Part shown: positions 12,065 to 21,175 of the stretch, piece by piece
Position numbering within the stretch: position 1 is the stretch's first letter
Layout: each line of letters opens with the position of its first letter
Assembly (NCBI GenBank): GCA_028554795.2
Contig: CM068828.1
Coordinates: 16,500,630 to 16,564,629, forward strand
Direction: 5' to 3'
Length of the DNA stretch: 64,000 bases
DNA from: Sinohyriopsis cumingii
Lineage: Eukaryota > Mollusca > Bivalvia > Unionida > Unionidae
Program-made: the position numbers and the translations under genes
Notes under the pieces: model-generated
The model's input: only the letters and a program-made list of their open reading frames with translations
Told to the model about the DNA's origin: nothing
Databases searched by the model: none

Positions 12065-12103
<39 letters not shown>

Positions 12104-12105
<2 letters not shown>

Positions 12106-12718
12106 AGATGGAAGTCCCGTATGTCATCTACGAGGGCGTGGATTGTTTCGACGTTCCATTTGGAAGACGCCAAAGCGTCCAACGATCATGAAACATAGGC
12201 AAGTTGCTGATCAACCCTCTTGCGGGATTTGTTATAGACTTGGTTGAAGTCTTCCTAAATCGCTTGAATTTACGGCGAAAAGCATCCAGTAGCAGTTCTG
12301 TTCACCCGTACACCAATGATAATATTCGTGAGTTTACCGCTGTCACCCATTCCAAGATAGATTATAAGGGATAATTATTTTCAAATTATTCTGGCAATAA
12401 AATTTATTATCTTTTACTTTAGCAGGATCGGAGACCTCAAACGCTTCAATGCTGGCTATTATTTTAGTGATTGTTGAAGTCGTTGTGGTCTTCTACAACA
12501 CTAAGTTCTATAACATATGCTACTTTATTACGATACCACATTTGAAGTATGTTTGCCATTGTATATCCATTAACCTAGCATGTTTTCCCAATGTACTGAA
12601 CTGAGTGGTGCGCCTTATGATAACTTCACATTTGGGCTCACGCTGGTTACGCTTGTGTTGCTTCAGGATTTGGATCCACGAGTATTTTGATAATAGCGGT
12701 TTGCTTGTTTAGTGATCA
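12104..12718. other. Left flank of the Polinton; no assigned gene
   Basis: The minus strand has longer open stretches than its surroundings, but with stops, and none was recognised. Before the insertion this DNA was contiguous with 22,598 onward. Confidence 0.4.
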
Positions 12719-12723
12719 AGGTC

Positions 12724-12946
12724 AGCAGTAGAGAGGGCGAATCCTACAAGCTTTTGTCGGGTTCCAAATGTTAAAATAAGGCCTCCATCGAATAGAGAAA
12801 AACAAGTCAATTAGAGGGTAACGATAATTACCCGGGGAGACCCCGATGTTGCTATCGCTGCGTTCTGAACGATTTTTTTGTTGTTTCGATGGAGGTTTTA
12901 GTTTACGCGATGAACCCAACTCGTTGTCGCCGCCCTCTCTGCTGCT
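12724..12946 (+). repeat. Polinton left terminal inverted repeat
   Basis: 223 bp, the inverse of 22372-22592. Its own two ends are inverted copies of each other (AGCAGTAGAGAGGGCG ... CGCCCTCTCTGCTGCT). Further in, CCTCCATCGAA near 12783 pairs with TTCGATGGAGG near 12887. Near the centre lie two small palindromes, GGGTAACGATAATTACCC and CGGGGAGACCCCG (about 12819-12847). The whole repeat can therefore be drawn as a long imperfect hairpin with two short arms near its tip. Confidence 0.93.
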
Positions 12947-12973
12947 GTGAATTAAAAATTTAAGTTAACAATA

Positions 12974-14008
12974 ATGACCAACATTGGAGAAACACATTCC
13001 GCTAGATTAGCTCGAGAGCGACTAGCCGCAATTCAGAAATTTCTTCCTGTGACAGATTCTGTAAGACAAAAATTACAAGCGCGGCAAGAAGCACAAGTTG
13101 AATTTGCGACAGGTGCAGAACAATTATTTAAACCCGTTACAACAGCTACTGAAAAAGCTGCGGCGGTCACTGAAAGAGCTTTACTGGGAGATCCTAGCGA
13201 CGAAGAAAAGGTATTCTTCCAGTGCTAAAACAAACTGTCGCGCAGACTGAAAAAATAGCAGCGAGAACTAAAAAAACAAAAAAAACTTTTACAAGACCTT
13301 CCAACTGACATAGCTGCAGCTCAACCCGGTGAAGAAATACTTGAAGGCATTGAACAAATTCGTACTGAACTCGCGTCTAAACCAATAAAGGAAAATATTG
13401 GACTGATTGCAAAATTTAGGGGGGATCTTATTGAAGATATTAGAAATACTAAAATAAAAGAATTGCCTGAAAAAAATATTAATTGGTATATTTAATAAAT
13501 CTAGTATCTTAAAACCTGGAAATGAAAAAGTAACTGATGATAATCTTATTAAGTGGATATATCGTATATATAAAAACAAAAAACAAGCCAGAGATGATGA
13601 TTTAGAATACAGAAATCTTGATCAAGAAGTAAAGAGATTTTATGACGAGAAAATAGAACAACTAAAAACCCAGCGGGAATTTTCTCCACCTCTGCAACAG
13701 ATAGAACAACAACAGTCTTCTTCGCCGGAACTTAGAAAAGAGGAGTTTCTTAAAAAAGCAAGATCCATATCTAAGAAAAGCACAACAGAAGAAGGAGCAA
13801 CTGGCAGTGGTTTGGGAATTACTTGTCCTGATAATATCATCAATGATGTATCACGGTTAGAAGTTCTCATAGGAGGAGCGCGGGCTGGAAATAACTGCCA
13901 GAAATAATTAATGAAGCAGCTGATATCTGTCAGCGATTATTTCAAGGTGGTATCATGGATGCTCACATTTATCGAGAACTTATTGATGAACTCGCGGACA
14001 GCGACTAG
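12974..14008 (+). pseudogene. Polinton coiled-coil-rich conserved hypothetical, frameshifted
   Basis: Starts MTNIGETHSARLARERLAA, 28 bp inside the TIR, with an ATG in an AATAATG context. The first frame ends at 13228. Coding similarity continues through at least three further frame changes (about 13205, 13280-13290, 13480 and 13900) to the stop at 14006-14008. The downstream pieces are charged and helical (for example EEILEGIEQIRTELASKP) with a glutamine-rich patch. Near the end, DVSRLEVLIGGARAGNN is followed in another frame by EIINEAADICQRLFQGG. I recall a similar C-terminal pattern in uncharacterised Polinton-linked proteins; the function is unknown, and an internal virion protein is a guess. 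Confidence 0.7.
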
Positions 14009-14033
14009 TTAAATAAATAACTAATTAAATAAA

Positions 14034-14402
14034 ATGATCGTACACAATTCTCATCGTAGACCAGTTATGGTCAGAGTTGTAAACTCACGAGTACCCGTAT
14101 ACAGGATAACTTATGGAAATGGACTTGGTGATGTTGTTCGGGGTTTATTCGCGAGGATGGCTCCTAAAGCAATACCGATCGCAAAACAATTATCGATGAA
14201 AGCTATTGACGTTATTAACGATAAAGCTACTGGCGCTGTTGGTAGCGCTTCCGGTAAAGCATTCTTGGCAATCAAGGACAGACTAGCACGATTAATACGC
14301 AAACCTCAAAAAACTCCGCCTGTAAAATTACCAGCCACCGCAGACATGCCTGCAGAAGTTAGTAAAGTAATAAATGAAGCCGCAAATAACTGGCAGCGCT
14401 GA
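14034..14402 (+). CDS. Small basic virion-type protein (adenovirus pX/pVI-like)
   Basis: A 122-codon intact frame. After a short basic N-terminus comes GNGLGDVVRGLFARMAPKAI (residues ~25-44), a glycine-led amphipathic helix of the kind found in Polinton/adintovirus homologues of adenovirus pX/pVI. A second helical stretch and a proline/lysine-rich C-terminus (RKPQKTPPVKLP) follow. In adenoviruses such proteins bind DNA or membranes inside the virion; assigning that role here is inference. The start is the ATG at 14034 in AATAAAATG, the style used by several genes of this element. It is one of the few genes here without a lesion. Confidence 0.65.
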   Translation: MIVHNSHRRPVMVRVVNSRVPVYRITYGNGLGDVVRGLFARMAPKAIPIAKQLSMKAIDVINDKATGAVGSASGKAFLAIKDRLARLIRKPQKTPPVKLPATADMPAEVSKVINEAANNWQR

Positions 14403-14477
14403 TAAATCCTGAACAAATAAACACAAGTCTGGTGGCGGGAAGTGGTCTTCGTTTTAGACGATAACTCTTACAATAAA

Positions 14478-15050
14478 ATGTTTAAACGGGAATCTGACAC
14501 AGCATTCGACAGAGACGAACCGGTTCTTAAAAACGAATCAGTGCGTGATTATCAGTATTATTCTTATGACGCACGAAACCCAAATCAACGAGGAAGAATT
14601 GAATTACAGGTTCAGAATACAAGTAGATATTTTTTACCCGCTGAAGCATTTATTGAAGTAGAAGGTGAAATTATAAAAACAGTAGATACAGTATACGGGG
14701 ATGATGTTAAAATCGGTTTTGTCAATAACGGAATTATGGCCTTGTTTAGTAGCGCCATATATATGATTGATGGAAAAAATATCGAATCGATTCAGAATGA
14801 TGTCGATGTTGCTACAACAATAATTGGTCTAGTGAGATATTCTGATGGTTATACAAGATCAGCTGGTCCATCAATGATGTTTGCCAAGGATACTTCTGAT
14901 CATCCTAACAGTGATCAGTACAATGTTAGACGACCAAGAAATAATGCCAATTACAGAGCAATCGCTGTTATACTTTCTGATAGAGCAATGTTACTTGAAG
15001 GTGCTGGCGGCCGAATGAGATTCGTTGATGCACCAGTGGAAAACATGTAG
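14478..15050 (+). pseudogene. Double-jelly-roll capsid-type protein, N-terminal half only
   Basis: About 190 codons from ATG 14478 (AATAAAATG). The sequence has the hallmarks of the DJR-like proteins of animal Polintons: a tyrosine-rich RDYQYYSYDARNPNQRGRIE, then the first jelly-roll strands with FLPAEAFIEVEGEI, FVNNGIMALFSSAIYMIDGK and a TTIIGLVRYSDGYTRSAG loop. Family members are usually 400 residues or more. This one stops after RMRFVDAPVENM at 15050, so the second jelly roll is missing. The next gene begins 32 bp later, pointing to an internal deletion with its junction near 15030-15080. The trimeric DJR protein normally forms the capsid facets; this copy could not. Confidence 0.75.
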
Positions 15051-15081
15051 GACAATTAGATCAATCACGTTAATTATAAAA

Positions 15082-15525
15082 ATGTCATATAGTCACGTTA
15101 ATGTCACTCTTACTCCTGGTCAGATGAAAAAATTACAATCGAAAAACGCGAGCGCATGTGGGGCAACGATAACTCTAAAACAAGATCAAATCGCTAATGG
15201 CGGTCCAAACAAGTTATCGCTGACTAAAACACAACTTAATCATTTCAATAAAGCAAAACAAGCGAAAACTGGGACTCAACTTGATTTCGCTCCAAAAGCC
15301 ATCAAAGATATGGTTAAAACCGGTGGTATATTTCCTCTTCTCGCTGCGATACCAGCACTGATAGCTGCTGCTGCTCCCGCAGTCACTAAGGCTGCCGCGT
15401 TAGGAGCTGTTGGAACAGCTGCTGGAATGGCACTAAAGAAAGCCACAGGAAAAGGATACAAAAAAAAGGGACGCGGGTTAAGACTTCCAGGAACTCGGCC
15501 CTCATGGTACCCAAAACGGTTTTAA
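15082..15525 (+). CDS. Polinton core/minor virion protein (LTKTQ-type)
   Basis: 147 codons from ATG 15082 (ATAAAAATG), preferred over an upstream in-frame ATG at 15025 that overlaps the truncated capsid gene. The N-terminus repeats a Lx-LTxxQ theme (VNVTLTPGQMKKLQ, KLSLTKTQLNHFNKAKQAK). A Gly/Ala hydrophobic segment follows (TGGIFPLLAAIPALIAAAAP and on to about residue 120), then a Gly-Lys-rich basic tail (KGYKKKGRGLRLPG). This architecture is common in Polinton/adintovirus genomes and is compared with adenovirus pVI/pX. The hydrophobic part may act on membranes and the basic tail may bind DNA (inference). The frame is intact. Confidence 0.65.
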   Translation: MSYSHVNVTLTPGQMKKLQSKNASACGATITLKQDQIANGGPNKLSLTKTQLNHFNKAKQAKTGTQLDFAPKAIKDMVKTGGIFPLLAAIPALIAAAAPAVTKAAALGAVGTAAGMALKKATGKGYKKKGRGLRLPGTRPSWYPKRF

Positions 15526-15530
15526 CTCCA

Positions 15531-15962
15531 ATGTCAAATTTTGATTTGCTCGATGCTGTTAAACAATTAAATATAAAAAATTTTAAAGGCGTCTTTATGT
15601 GAGATCAGCTAACACGACAACCGAATAATCCAGAAACCAGAATTATTAATCTCGATAACAGCGATGGTCCAGGAACTCATTGGGTTGCTTACGCGATCGA
15701 TCCACGTGGAATTATCTATTTTGATTCGTATGGGTTAGCACCGCCAGTTGAATTTCTAAAATATACAAAAGACATCCCCGCGTCAAAGACAGGGTCAAAA
15801 GTTTGGTACTCAACGCTGCCAACACAAACGCTAACTGATCCTCCGATATGTGGTCGTGAAGTATTAAATGTTCTCGATGCGATATCAGCGTCAACCAAAC
15901 CACCTCACAAAGTCGTGCACGAGTATACCACGGGTCGATGTAAACAGTTTCCTATCAAATAA
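15531..15962 (+). pseudogene. Adenain-like cysteine protease with a nonsense codon
   Basis: A 143-codon frame from ATG 15531, broken by a single TGA at 15600-15602 (codon 24). The stop follows KGVFM and precedes DQL, where relatives usually have an arginine, so a CGA-to-TGA change is plausible. The catalytic set of the adenovirus protease family is visible: His in GTHWVAY (~50), Asp in IYFDSYG (~65) and Cys in PPICGRE (~107). The enzyme normally cleaves virion precursor proteins. It overlaps the next gene by one base (TAATG at 15960-15964). Only the nonsense codon was seen; length is close to other Polinton proteases. Confidence 0.85.
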
Positions 15963-16972
15963 TGGTTGATATTTATGGAAGATCTCTTCTCAACAGAAAA
16001 GTAAAGCGCGCTGATATAGATTTATCAAAATATGCGACCAAAGATGAAATCGATAATCTTTTAAGTCTGACCGGAATAGATCCAGATGAGGTTGTTATTT
16101 TCCAGGACCGACACGGAAAACTAAAAACCAGTGATATCAAATGGCATGAAATAATTCGTATGGTTATTGGAGCCACTCCGGGCAACATCCCTGTGTTCAC
16201 TGATAGCGGAAAAATCAGAGATTCGCTGATATCAATCGCGGCGCTGCGAGATGATACGCAAAAAGCTGCAGGGGAACGCGTAAAAAAGACCGGTGATACA
16301 ATGACAGGTGAACTCAGCATGAACGGTAACAAAATAAGCGTGTTAAGAGATCCAACATTCCCGGAAGATGCCGCAAACAAACAATATGTTGACACCATTG
16401 ACGGTAAACTAACCACGTTGCGGGCCGAGTATGATGTTCATGTAAACGCGTTCACAAATCTCCGTAGAAACTTCAGAAAAACCGATTAGACCACAGATAA
16501 GTTCTTTGGAACTCCTCCCGTCATCGATATGAAGCTTTCTGATATCAAGACCAACATTGACACGATCAAACAAACACAGCAGGATATTGTAAGTGGGATT
16601 CTTGAGATCGTTAACAAAACTGGTTTGATTAAAATCCCATCTGGAGTAACTGCCGGGCATATTACCAACATAGTATGCACAGTATAATCTGGATTCGCAA
16701 CATGGTCTAAACAAAATAATACTATCAAACACACAGCAACAGTCACTGGAGTGTATAGACTGTCTGTGTTCAGTACCACTAAATTTGAAATCTTCACAAC
16801 TTATCCCTGGAGACATTCCACTGATAAGTTTTCCGGGGTTGTAACTATCATATTAAACAAGGGAACCGAAGAAACATTTATACTGGAATCCGCCGACAAG
16901 AAATTAACCGCAACATCTTACTGGTGGTGTTTGGAATTTGTAACTGAAACGCCTCAATTGGTTACTGCGTAA
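15962..16972 (+). pseudogene. Fibre/tail-fibre-like protein with two in-frame stops
   Basis: Translation starts at ATG 15962 and runs in one frame to TAA 16970-16972, with stops at 16487-16489 (TAG) and 16685-16687 (TAA). The first 175 codons contain KKTGDTMTGELSMNGNKISV followed by PTFPEDAANKQYVDTI, a motif typical of trimeric phage tail fibres and of some Polinton/adintovirus fibre-like proteins. Coiled-coil-like text and a beta-rich C-terminal part (ATVTGVYRLSVFSTTKFEIF) follow, with the look of a receptor-binding head. By analogy it would form a spike at the penton vertex. The two stops mean this copy yields at most the N-terminal shaft. Confidence 0.7.
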
Positions 16973-16981
16973 AATAATAAA

Positions 16982-17584
16982 ATGGCGTTAAAAAATAAGT
17001 CAGCATCAATGACAACACTGGATGCGCAACAATACAGATATGATCAAGTACGCGAATGGCAGTCAGAGTTAAAAAATACTATTAACGAATGCACAATAAA
17101 AGTAAAAAAACACAAGCGGCGTGTAATCATCCTAGACACAATAGTGTATTCAGTGTCCGCGTTAGTTGCATCTACGGGGGTATTATTATCAGCGCTAACA
17201 CCAGTAACAACTGCAATCGCGGTCACAATTACAGTTTCAATATCAACGACAATTGCAGGCGTTGCTAATATTATCGCGAAAAAAATATCCTCATGCGCGC
17301 TAACAAAATTGCACGAGTATGAAAAGTTAAACAACGCGGCCACGAGCGCCTACTCGAAATTGTCGTCGCTGATATCATCAAGTCTCGACGATACAACAAT
17401 ATCAGATTCCGAATTCGCGCAAATGGCAAAGATGTATGAAGACTACACCCAGAGTACAAAGTACTTCGATTTGAAACAACAAAAGATAAATAACAATGTC
17501 AGCGACATCGACGGAATTACTTCAACAGATAGCCACAAATACAAGCCCAGCGCGAACTTCTTTAATAACAGTAACCTCAACTAA
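16982..17584 (+). CDS. Polinton two-span membrane protein (SLATT-like)
   Basis: 200 codons from ATG 16982, nine bases after the previous stop. Layout: helical N-terminus (~1-45), two hydrophobic segments (~48-72, VIILDTIVYSVSALVASTGV, and ~77-97), then helices with HEYEKLNNAATSAYSKLSSL and ISDSEFAQMAKMYEDY. This pattern of two membrane spans plus a soluble helical domain is common in uncharacterised Polinton proteins and resembles SLATT domains; function is unknown. The last ~29 codons overlap the start of the next gene (ATG 17496) in another frame and look like read-on sequence, so the original stop may have been lost to a small frameshift. Confidence 0.6.
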   Translation: MALKNKSASMTTLDAQQYRYDQVREWQSELKNTINECTIKVKKHKRRVIILDTIVYSVSALVASTGVLLSALTPVTTAIAVTITVSISTTIAGVANIIAKKISSCALTKLHEYEKLNNAATSAYSKLSSLISSSLDDTTISDSEFAQMAKMYEDYTQSTKYFDLKQQKINNNVSDIDGITSTDSHKYKPSANFFNNSNLN

Positions 17585-17963
17585 ACCAGAATGTAGTATT
17601 AATTTTCCAACTGCGATTCCAGTAAACGAGATCGCTTTAGAACAATTACGAGTATATCACAGTTGGCCCAATATCAGATCAAAATCGTTTGGTGGATTGC
17701 CAGCAAATAATTCGTTTGTGTTTGCATATAAAAATAAACCAGATGGCACACCAGACTGGAACGTCATTGGGTTACCAACCGGGTCTTATCAAATCGAGGA
17801 AATCAATGAAGAATTGCAACGTCGAATAAAAAATATCACAACAAAGGAATCTAAGATAACAATAACTGTTCATGAGCCAACGCTGTCTTCTTCCATCGAA
17901 ATAAGCACCCCAGACTACGCCGTAGATATATACAATAGTTCAATCAGAACATTGTTAGGATAG
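17496..17963 (+). pseudogene. Penton-type minor capsid protein, N-terminal part
   Basis: 155 codons ending at a TAG (17961-17963). The order of motifs is that of Polinton single-jelly-roll minor capsid (penton) proteins: ALEQLRVYHSWPNI, then a short F-rich strand, then GLPTGSYQIEEINEELQRRI, KITITVHEPTLSSSIEIS and finally YNSSIRTLLG. Relatives continue beyond SxxxLLG for more than 100 residues. The missing C-terminal part is found at about 18650-19001 in the same frame (see that entry), so about 690 bp has come between the halves. Penton pentamers fill the capsid vertices in this virus lineage. Confidence 0.72.
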
Positions 17964-18289
17964 CCTGAAGTTGCTCCACCGGCGCCACCGATACTATCAG
18001 AACATAAGAGATCTGACTATGTCACAGACAAGCAATCAAATAAATTAACTGATTTTTCCAATCTTTATTCTGATCCAACAGCCCACTTGTCGTTTTTAAA
18101 TCATCAACTCGGAACTTTAGATTTTAATGCGATAAATAAATTTAGATTTTTTGACAATAATATGAACTAGGTTTTTCGAGCTGCATTTTTTACTGACGAT
18201 GATGTTTTTTTTCATACAAGGTTGCTACTTTTACAAGAGATAATGATACTTGATTTAATTTATCCCACATTACTGATTATTTTAATATT
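17964..18289 (+). other. Open but unassigned segment between the penton halves
   Basis: The frame stays open from 17964 to TAG 18168-18170 and then to 18291. It begins with a proline-rich stretch (PEVAPPAPPILSEHKR) and later has HLSFLNHQLGTLDFNAINKF. I do not recognise it. Together with the next frame it forms the ~690 bp separating the two halves of the penton-type gene. Confidence 0.4.
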
Positions 18290-18748
18290 ATGAGTCGAAA
18301 TCATGCAGAAACTCTGGAGCTATTACGGCGGGCCTTTCAAGAATATCTACTTGATATATCAGATTTTACACACTGGAGAATTATCTCTTTCTCAAAAGAT
18401 TTAAATATGATCGCATCACGTATGGAATATGTTCGTGCTAATTTAATGAATATAGTAGATAAGTTCGCTAACCATAATGATAAACAGAGAATTTTAAATA
18501 AATATTCATTAAAAACCGAGGCTGATATTTTAACATTTAAACCTCCAGGGTATATTTCCCAAGCCGAACTAAAACAATCTGTCGACAATGTCATTGATGA
18601 GTTTTTTCCTCAAATACGACAAAAACAAAAAAACACTACCACCGGCAACTATCCTCAGACACAACAATGCCCCCAAAGGGCAAGACCGACATGTATCTCT
18701 GGGCATCGTAAATATAACCGAAGTGGTCGCGGTCAATCTTGTGTGTGA
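18290..18748 (+). CDS. Unknown ORF inserted in the penton-type gene
   Basis: 152 codons from ATG 18290. The first ~110 residues look like a natural helical protein (ETLELLRRAFQEYLLDISDF, then MEYVRANLMNIVDKFANHND). The last ~35 codons (QTQQCPQRARPTCISG...) read through the penton C-terminal region in the wrong frame, so the native C-terminus is probably missing. I do not recognise a family. It may be a displaced piece of another gene of the element. Confidence 0.4.
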   Translation: MSRNHAETLELLRRAFQEYLLDISDFTHWRIISFSKDLNMIASRMEYVRANLMNIVDKFANHNDKQRILNKYSLKTEADILTFKPPGYISQAELKQSVDNVIDEFFPQIRQKQKNTTTGNYPQTQQCPQRARPTCISGHRKYNRSGRGQSCV

Positions 18749-19001
18749 TGTCATTGATGGCAGTTACAGCACGGACACGACAGTATCAAATCAAGCCCAG
18801 CAAGGATTTGTTCTTTATTCATTCACCCCGAAAGATGTACCACCTGGATTTCTGATTGTGCAAGAGCCGATCAATCCAGTCTATCTGCGATGTCATAATC
18901 CGTGGCTGACCAGAATAAATTTCGCGCTGACAGACCAGAGCGGTCACCTTCTTGATTTACGGAATGAAACACTACATATTAATTTACTTGTGAAATCGTG
19001 A
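18650..19001 (+). pseudogene. Penton-type minor capsid protein, C-terminal part
   Basis: The frame contains VNLVCDVIDGSYSTD, FTPKDVPPGFLIVQEPINPV and finally a strand-rich end, LTDQSGHLLDLRNETLHINL, stopping at 19001. The VPPGxxIVexP motif followed by a DQxGxLxxxRxExxxxxL ending is the C-terminus of Polinton penton-type proteins. It is in the same frame as 17496-17963 and completes that domain. An in-frame ATG at 18588 is fortuitous. Confidence 0.7.
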
Positions 19002-19355
19002 AACGATTTTCAGTCTTAAAGACTTTTAATCGTGAAAAGATTTTCCAGTAAAAATATTTTATTTTATATATATTTTATACATATCGACCAATTTCTCAAT
19101 TTTGATAGGGTAATTACTAGTAAAAATCACAGAAATCGACCAATTTCTCAATTTTGATAGGGTATTTACTAGTAAAAATCATAGAAATCGACCAGTTTCT
19201 CAATTTTGATAGGATATTTACTAGCAAAAATCATAGAAATCGACTGAAATTCACAAGCAAGTATTTTTTGTGCAAGCAACAGTAAAAATATTTTATTTTA
19301 TATATATTTTGTACACATCGACCAATTTCTCAATTTTGTTGATTATTATGAAGAA
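19002..19355 (+). repeat. AT-rich 52-bp tandem repeats inside the Polinton
   Basis: Units beginning ATCGACCAATTTCTCAATTT and followed by GATAGGGTAATTACTAG start at about 19083, 19135 and 19187, with a partial unit at 19239 and another start at 19317. A flanking piece (CAGTAAAAATATTTTATTTT) occurs at 19047 and 19280. No coding is seen. The block sits between the last capsid gene and the truncated helicase, where a large deletion must lie. Confidence 0.8.
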
Positions 19356-20228
19356 GTGTCTGATGATCATAGATCTCTTGATGCAACGTTGAAGGAATTT
19401 AAAACATTAATCAGATTACAACCGAATAAAATTCAATGTGAAATCATGCGCCGGGTGATTTCAGAGACTTCAATGAGCGACTTTTGGGAACCGTGGAGAC
19501 CAAACGATTTGATAGTGGCAAGTAGAAAGATAGTCAGAGACACACTTCAGATGAAATTGTTTTTACTGCAACGAGAAAAGTTTCCAATGTTGCCAGTGCC
19601 ATTGTGTTATAGACCAGCTGATACACGACTACAAAATATTGATGTTGATATTCCTGGGAACTTGACAGAGTCAAGGAAACAGAATTTAGTATTAAATGAT
19701 ATTGTCACAGTTGATGTCAATGTTGTTGAAGATGCACTAAAAATGAACAGATCCCCGTGGACGCTAGGATACGCAATGACAATTCATTCATCTCAAGGAT
19801 TGGCTATTTCTGATACAGCTGTTTGGATCGTTGATGATCGCATCGAGTGGTCAAACTTAGTTTACTTGTCAGTGTCTCGAGTCAGAAGAATATCTAAACT
19901 ATGGAGAATTGTCTTGGAAGAGTCAATGGCTGATGATAATGAAAACAACAGTGATATAATATAAAAAAAATTAGCCGGTTACAAACAAAGTGACAAAAAA
20001 AATAATCCCGATTTTGATCTCGATGTTGAATTTATCATGACACTGAAACAACAGCAGAATAATCACTGTGCGAGCTGTAATTGTATAATGTTGTGGTGTA
20101 ATAAAAATCCAAAACAATTTACCGTAGATAGAAAAGATAACAGTCTTGGTCATACACGACAAAATGTGATGCTGACATGTCTTGAGTGTAATCGAAGTCG
20201 TGGTGCTGGCACCCTTGGTGATAGTTAA
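19356..20228 (+). pseudogene. SF1 (RecD/Pif1-like) helicase C-terminus plus HNH domain
   Basis: One frame from about 19330 to 20228 with an in-frame TAA at 19962-19964. Before the stop, TLGYAMTIHSSQGLAISDTA (motif V-like) and NLVYLSVSRVRRISKLW (motif VI-like) mark the end of an SF1 helicase; the Walker A and B motifs are missing, so the gene is 5'-truncated. After the stop comes an HNH/zinc module: NNHCASCNCIMLW, KQFTVDRKDNSLGHTRQNV and LTCLECNRSRG. The same helicase-then-HNH order is familiar to me from uncharacterised eukaryotic proteins, supporting one ancestral gene. Its tail overlaps the convergent integrase gene by ~110 bp. Confidence 0.7.
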
Positions 20229-21170
20229 GTGATTTGGGCGGTAATTGTGTGTCCTCGGGAATTACTTGTAATTGTTCACATGTGAATCCACGTTGAGAAG
20301 CAGTTGAATCCAGCCTGTAGATTGCTGGTCTACCAGTGGATCTAGTTATATTAGATATCTTGTGTGTAGTGATGCTCCAGATAGGATCAGTCGCTCTTTT
20401 TTTACCACCTTCAAGTTCACCTGGTTCATATAAATATCTCACAGTGACATCACTCAGTATTGGCTGTGCTGAAAAATCACGTCGTACGGGTATATGTTTT
20501 TGGTGACTGCGCTAATAGGTTTCATGTTGGCTGTTCGAGTTATTTCATTATTTAATGCAGTTATCACACTTGGTAATCTTGCAACCCATTCGCGAGATCT
20601 CTTGTCCTGAATGAATTCTTTCGCGTACTGATATCCAAATAACCGCTCAGCAAGTGTTCGATTAAATCGTTCAACAATTGCCTGATCACGGTGAATTGCA
20701 GTATATCCTCGTCTGATGGTGACATTATGTTGCTTCATCGTTGATGATACTGCACCCTGAAATTCTCTGCCAGGATCAACTTGTAATAGATTTGGCCATC
20801 GTAGAGATCCTCGTTGATAAATTCGTTCAAACGCAGAAGCAACCTCAGACGCTGTTTAAGTCGTTAACGGTTCTGCATCTTTGTATTTACTTGCAACATC
20901 AACTACAGTTAACGCGTACTTGTATGTTTTGCGACGAACGGTATCATGTGGCAGAAATAATATATCAGCGTGATGAACTTCATTAGGAACACTAACATCA
21001 AAATGTGCAAAATTAATTTTTCTAGGACGCGGTAGATAAATTTGCCATATTGCCTGTTTGGATAACCAATTCCTAGCGGTATCACACGTGACTTTTGCTG
21101 CACTGGCAAGCTTGCCGATTGCTGCGCTACCTCTCCAGTATCCTCTTGGGGAATAATAAATCGACTCCAT
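20119..21170 (-). pseudogene. Polinton integrase (rve/DDE) with a stop and a frameshift
   Basis: The minus-strand frame starts at 21170 with MESIYYSPRGYWRGSAAIGK, the standard Polinton integrase start, then RPRKINFAHFDVSVPNEVHH. Catalytic residues are visible: Asp in HHADILFLP (~69), Asp in QVDPGREF (~132) and Glu in AIVERFNRTL (~167), giving DD34E spacing. A single TAA at 20856-20858 (codon 105) interrupts it. A one-base frameshift near the five-T run at 20497-20501 moves the C-terminal domain (VRYLYEPGELEGGKKRATD) into another frame. The enzyme normally joins the element ends to host DNA with 6-bp duplications. It is convergent with the helicase/HNH gene. Confidence 0.9.
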
Positions 21171-21175
21171 TATAA

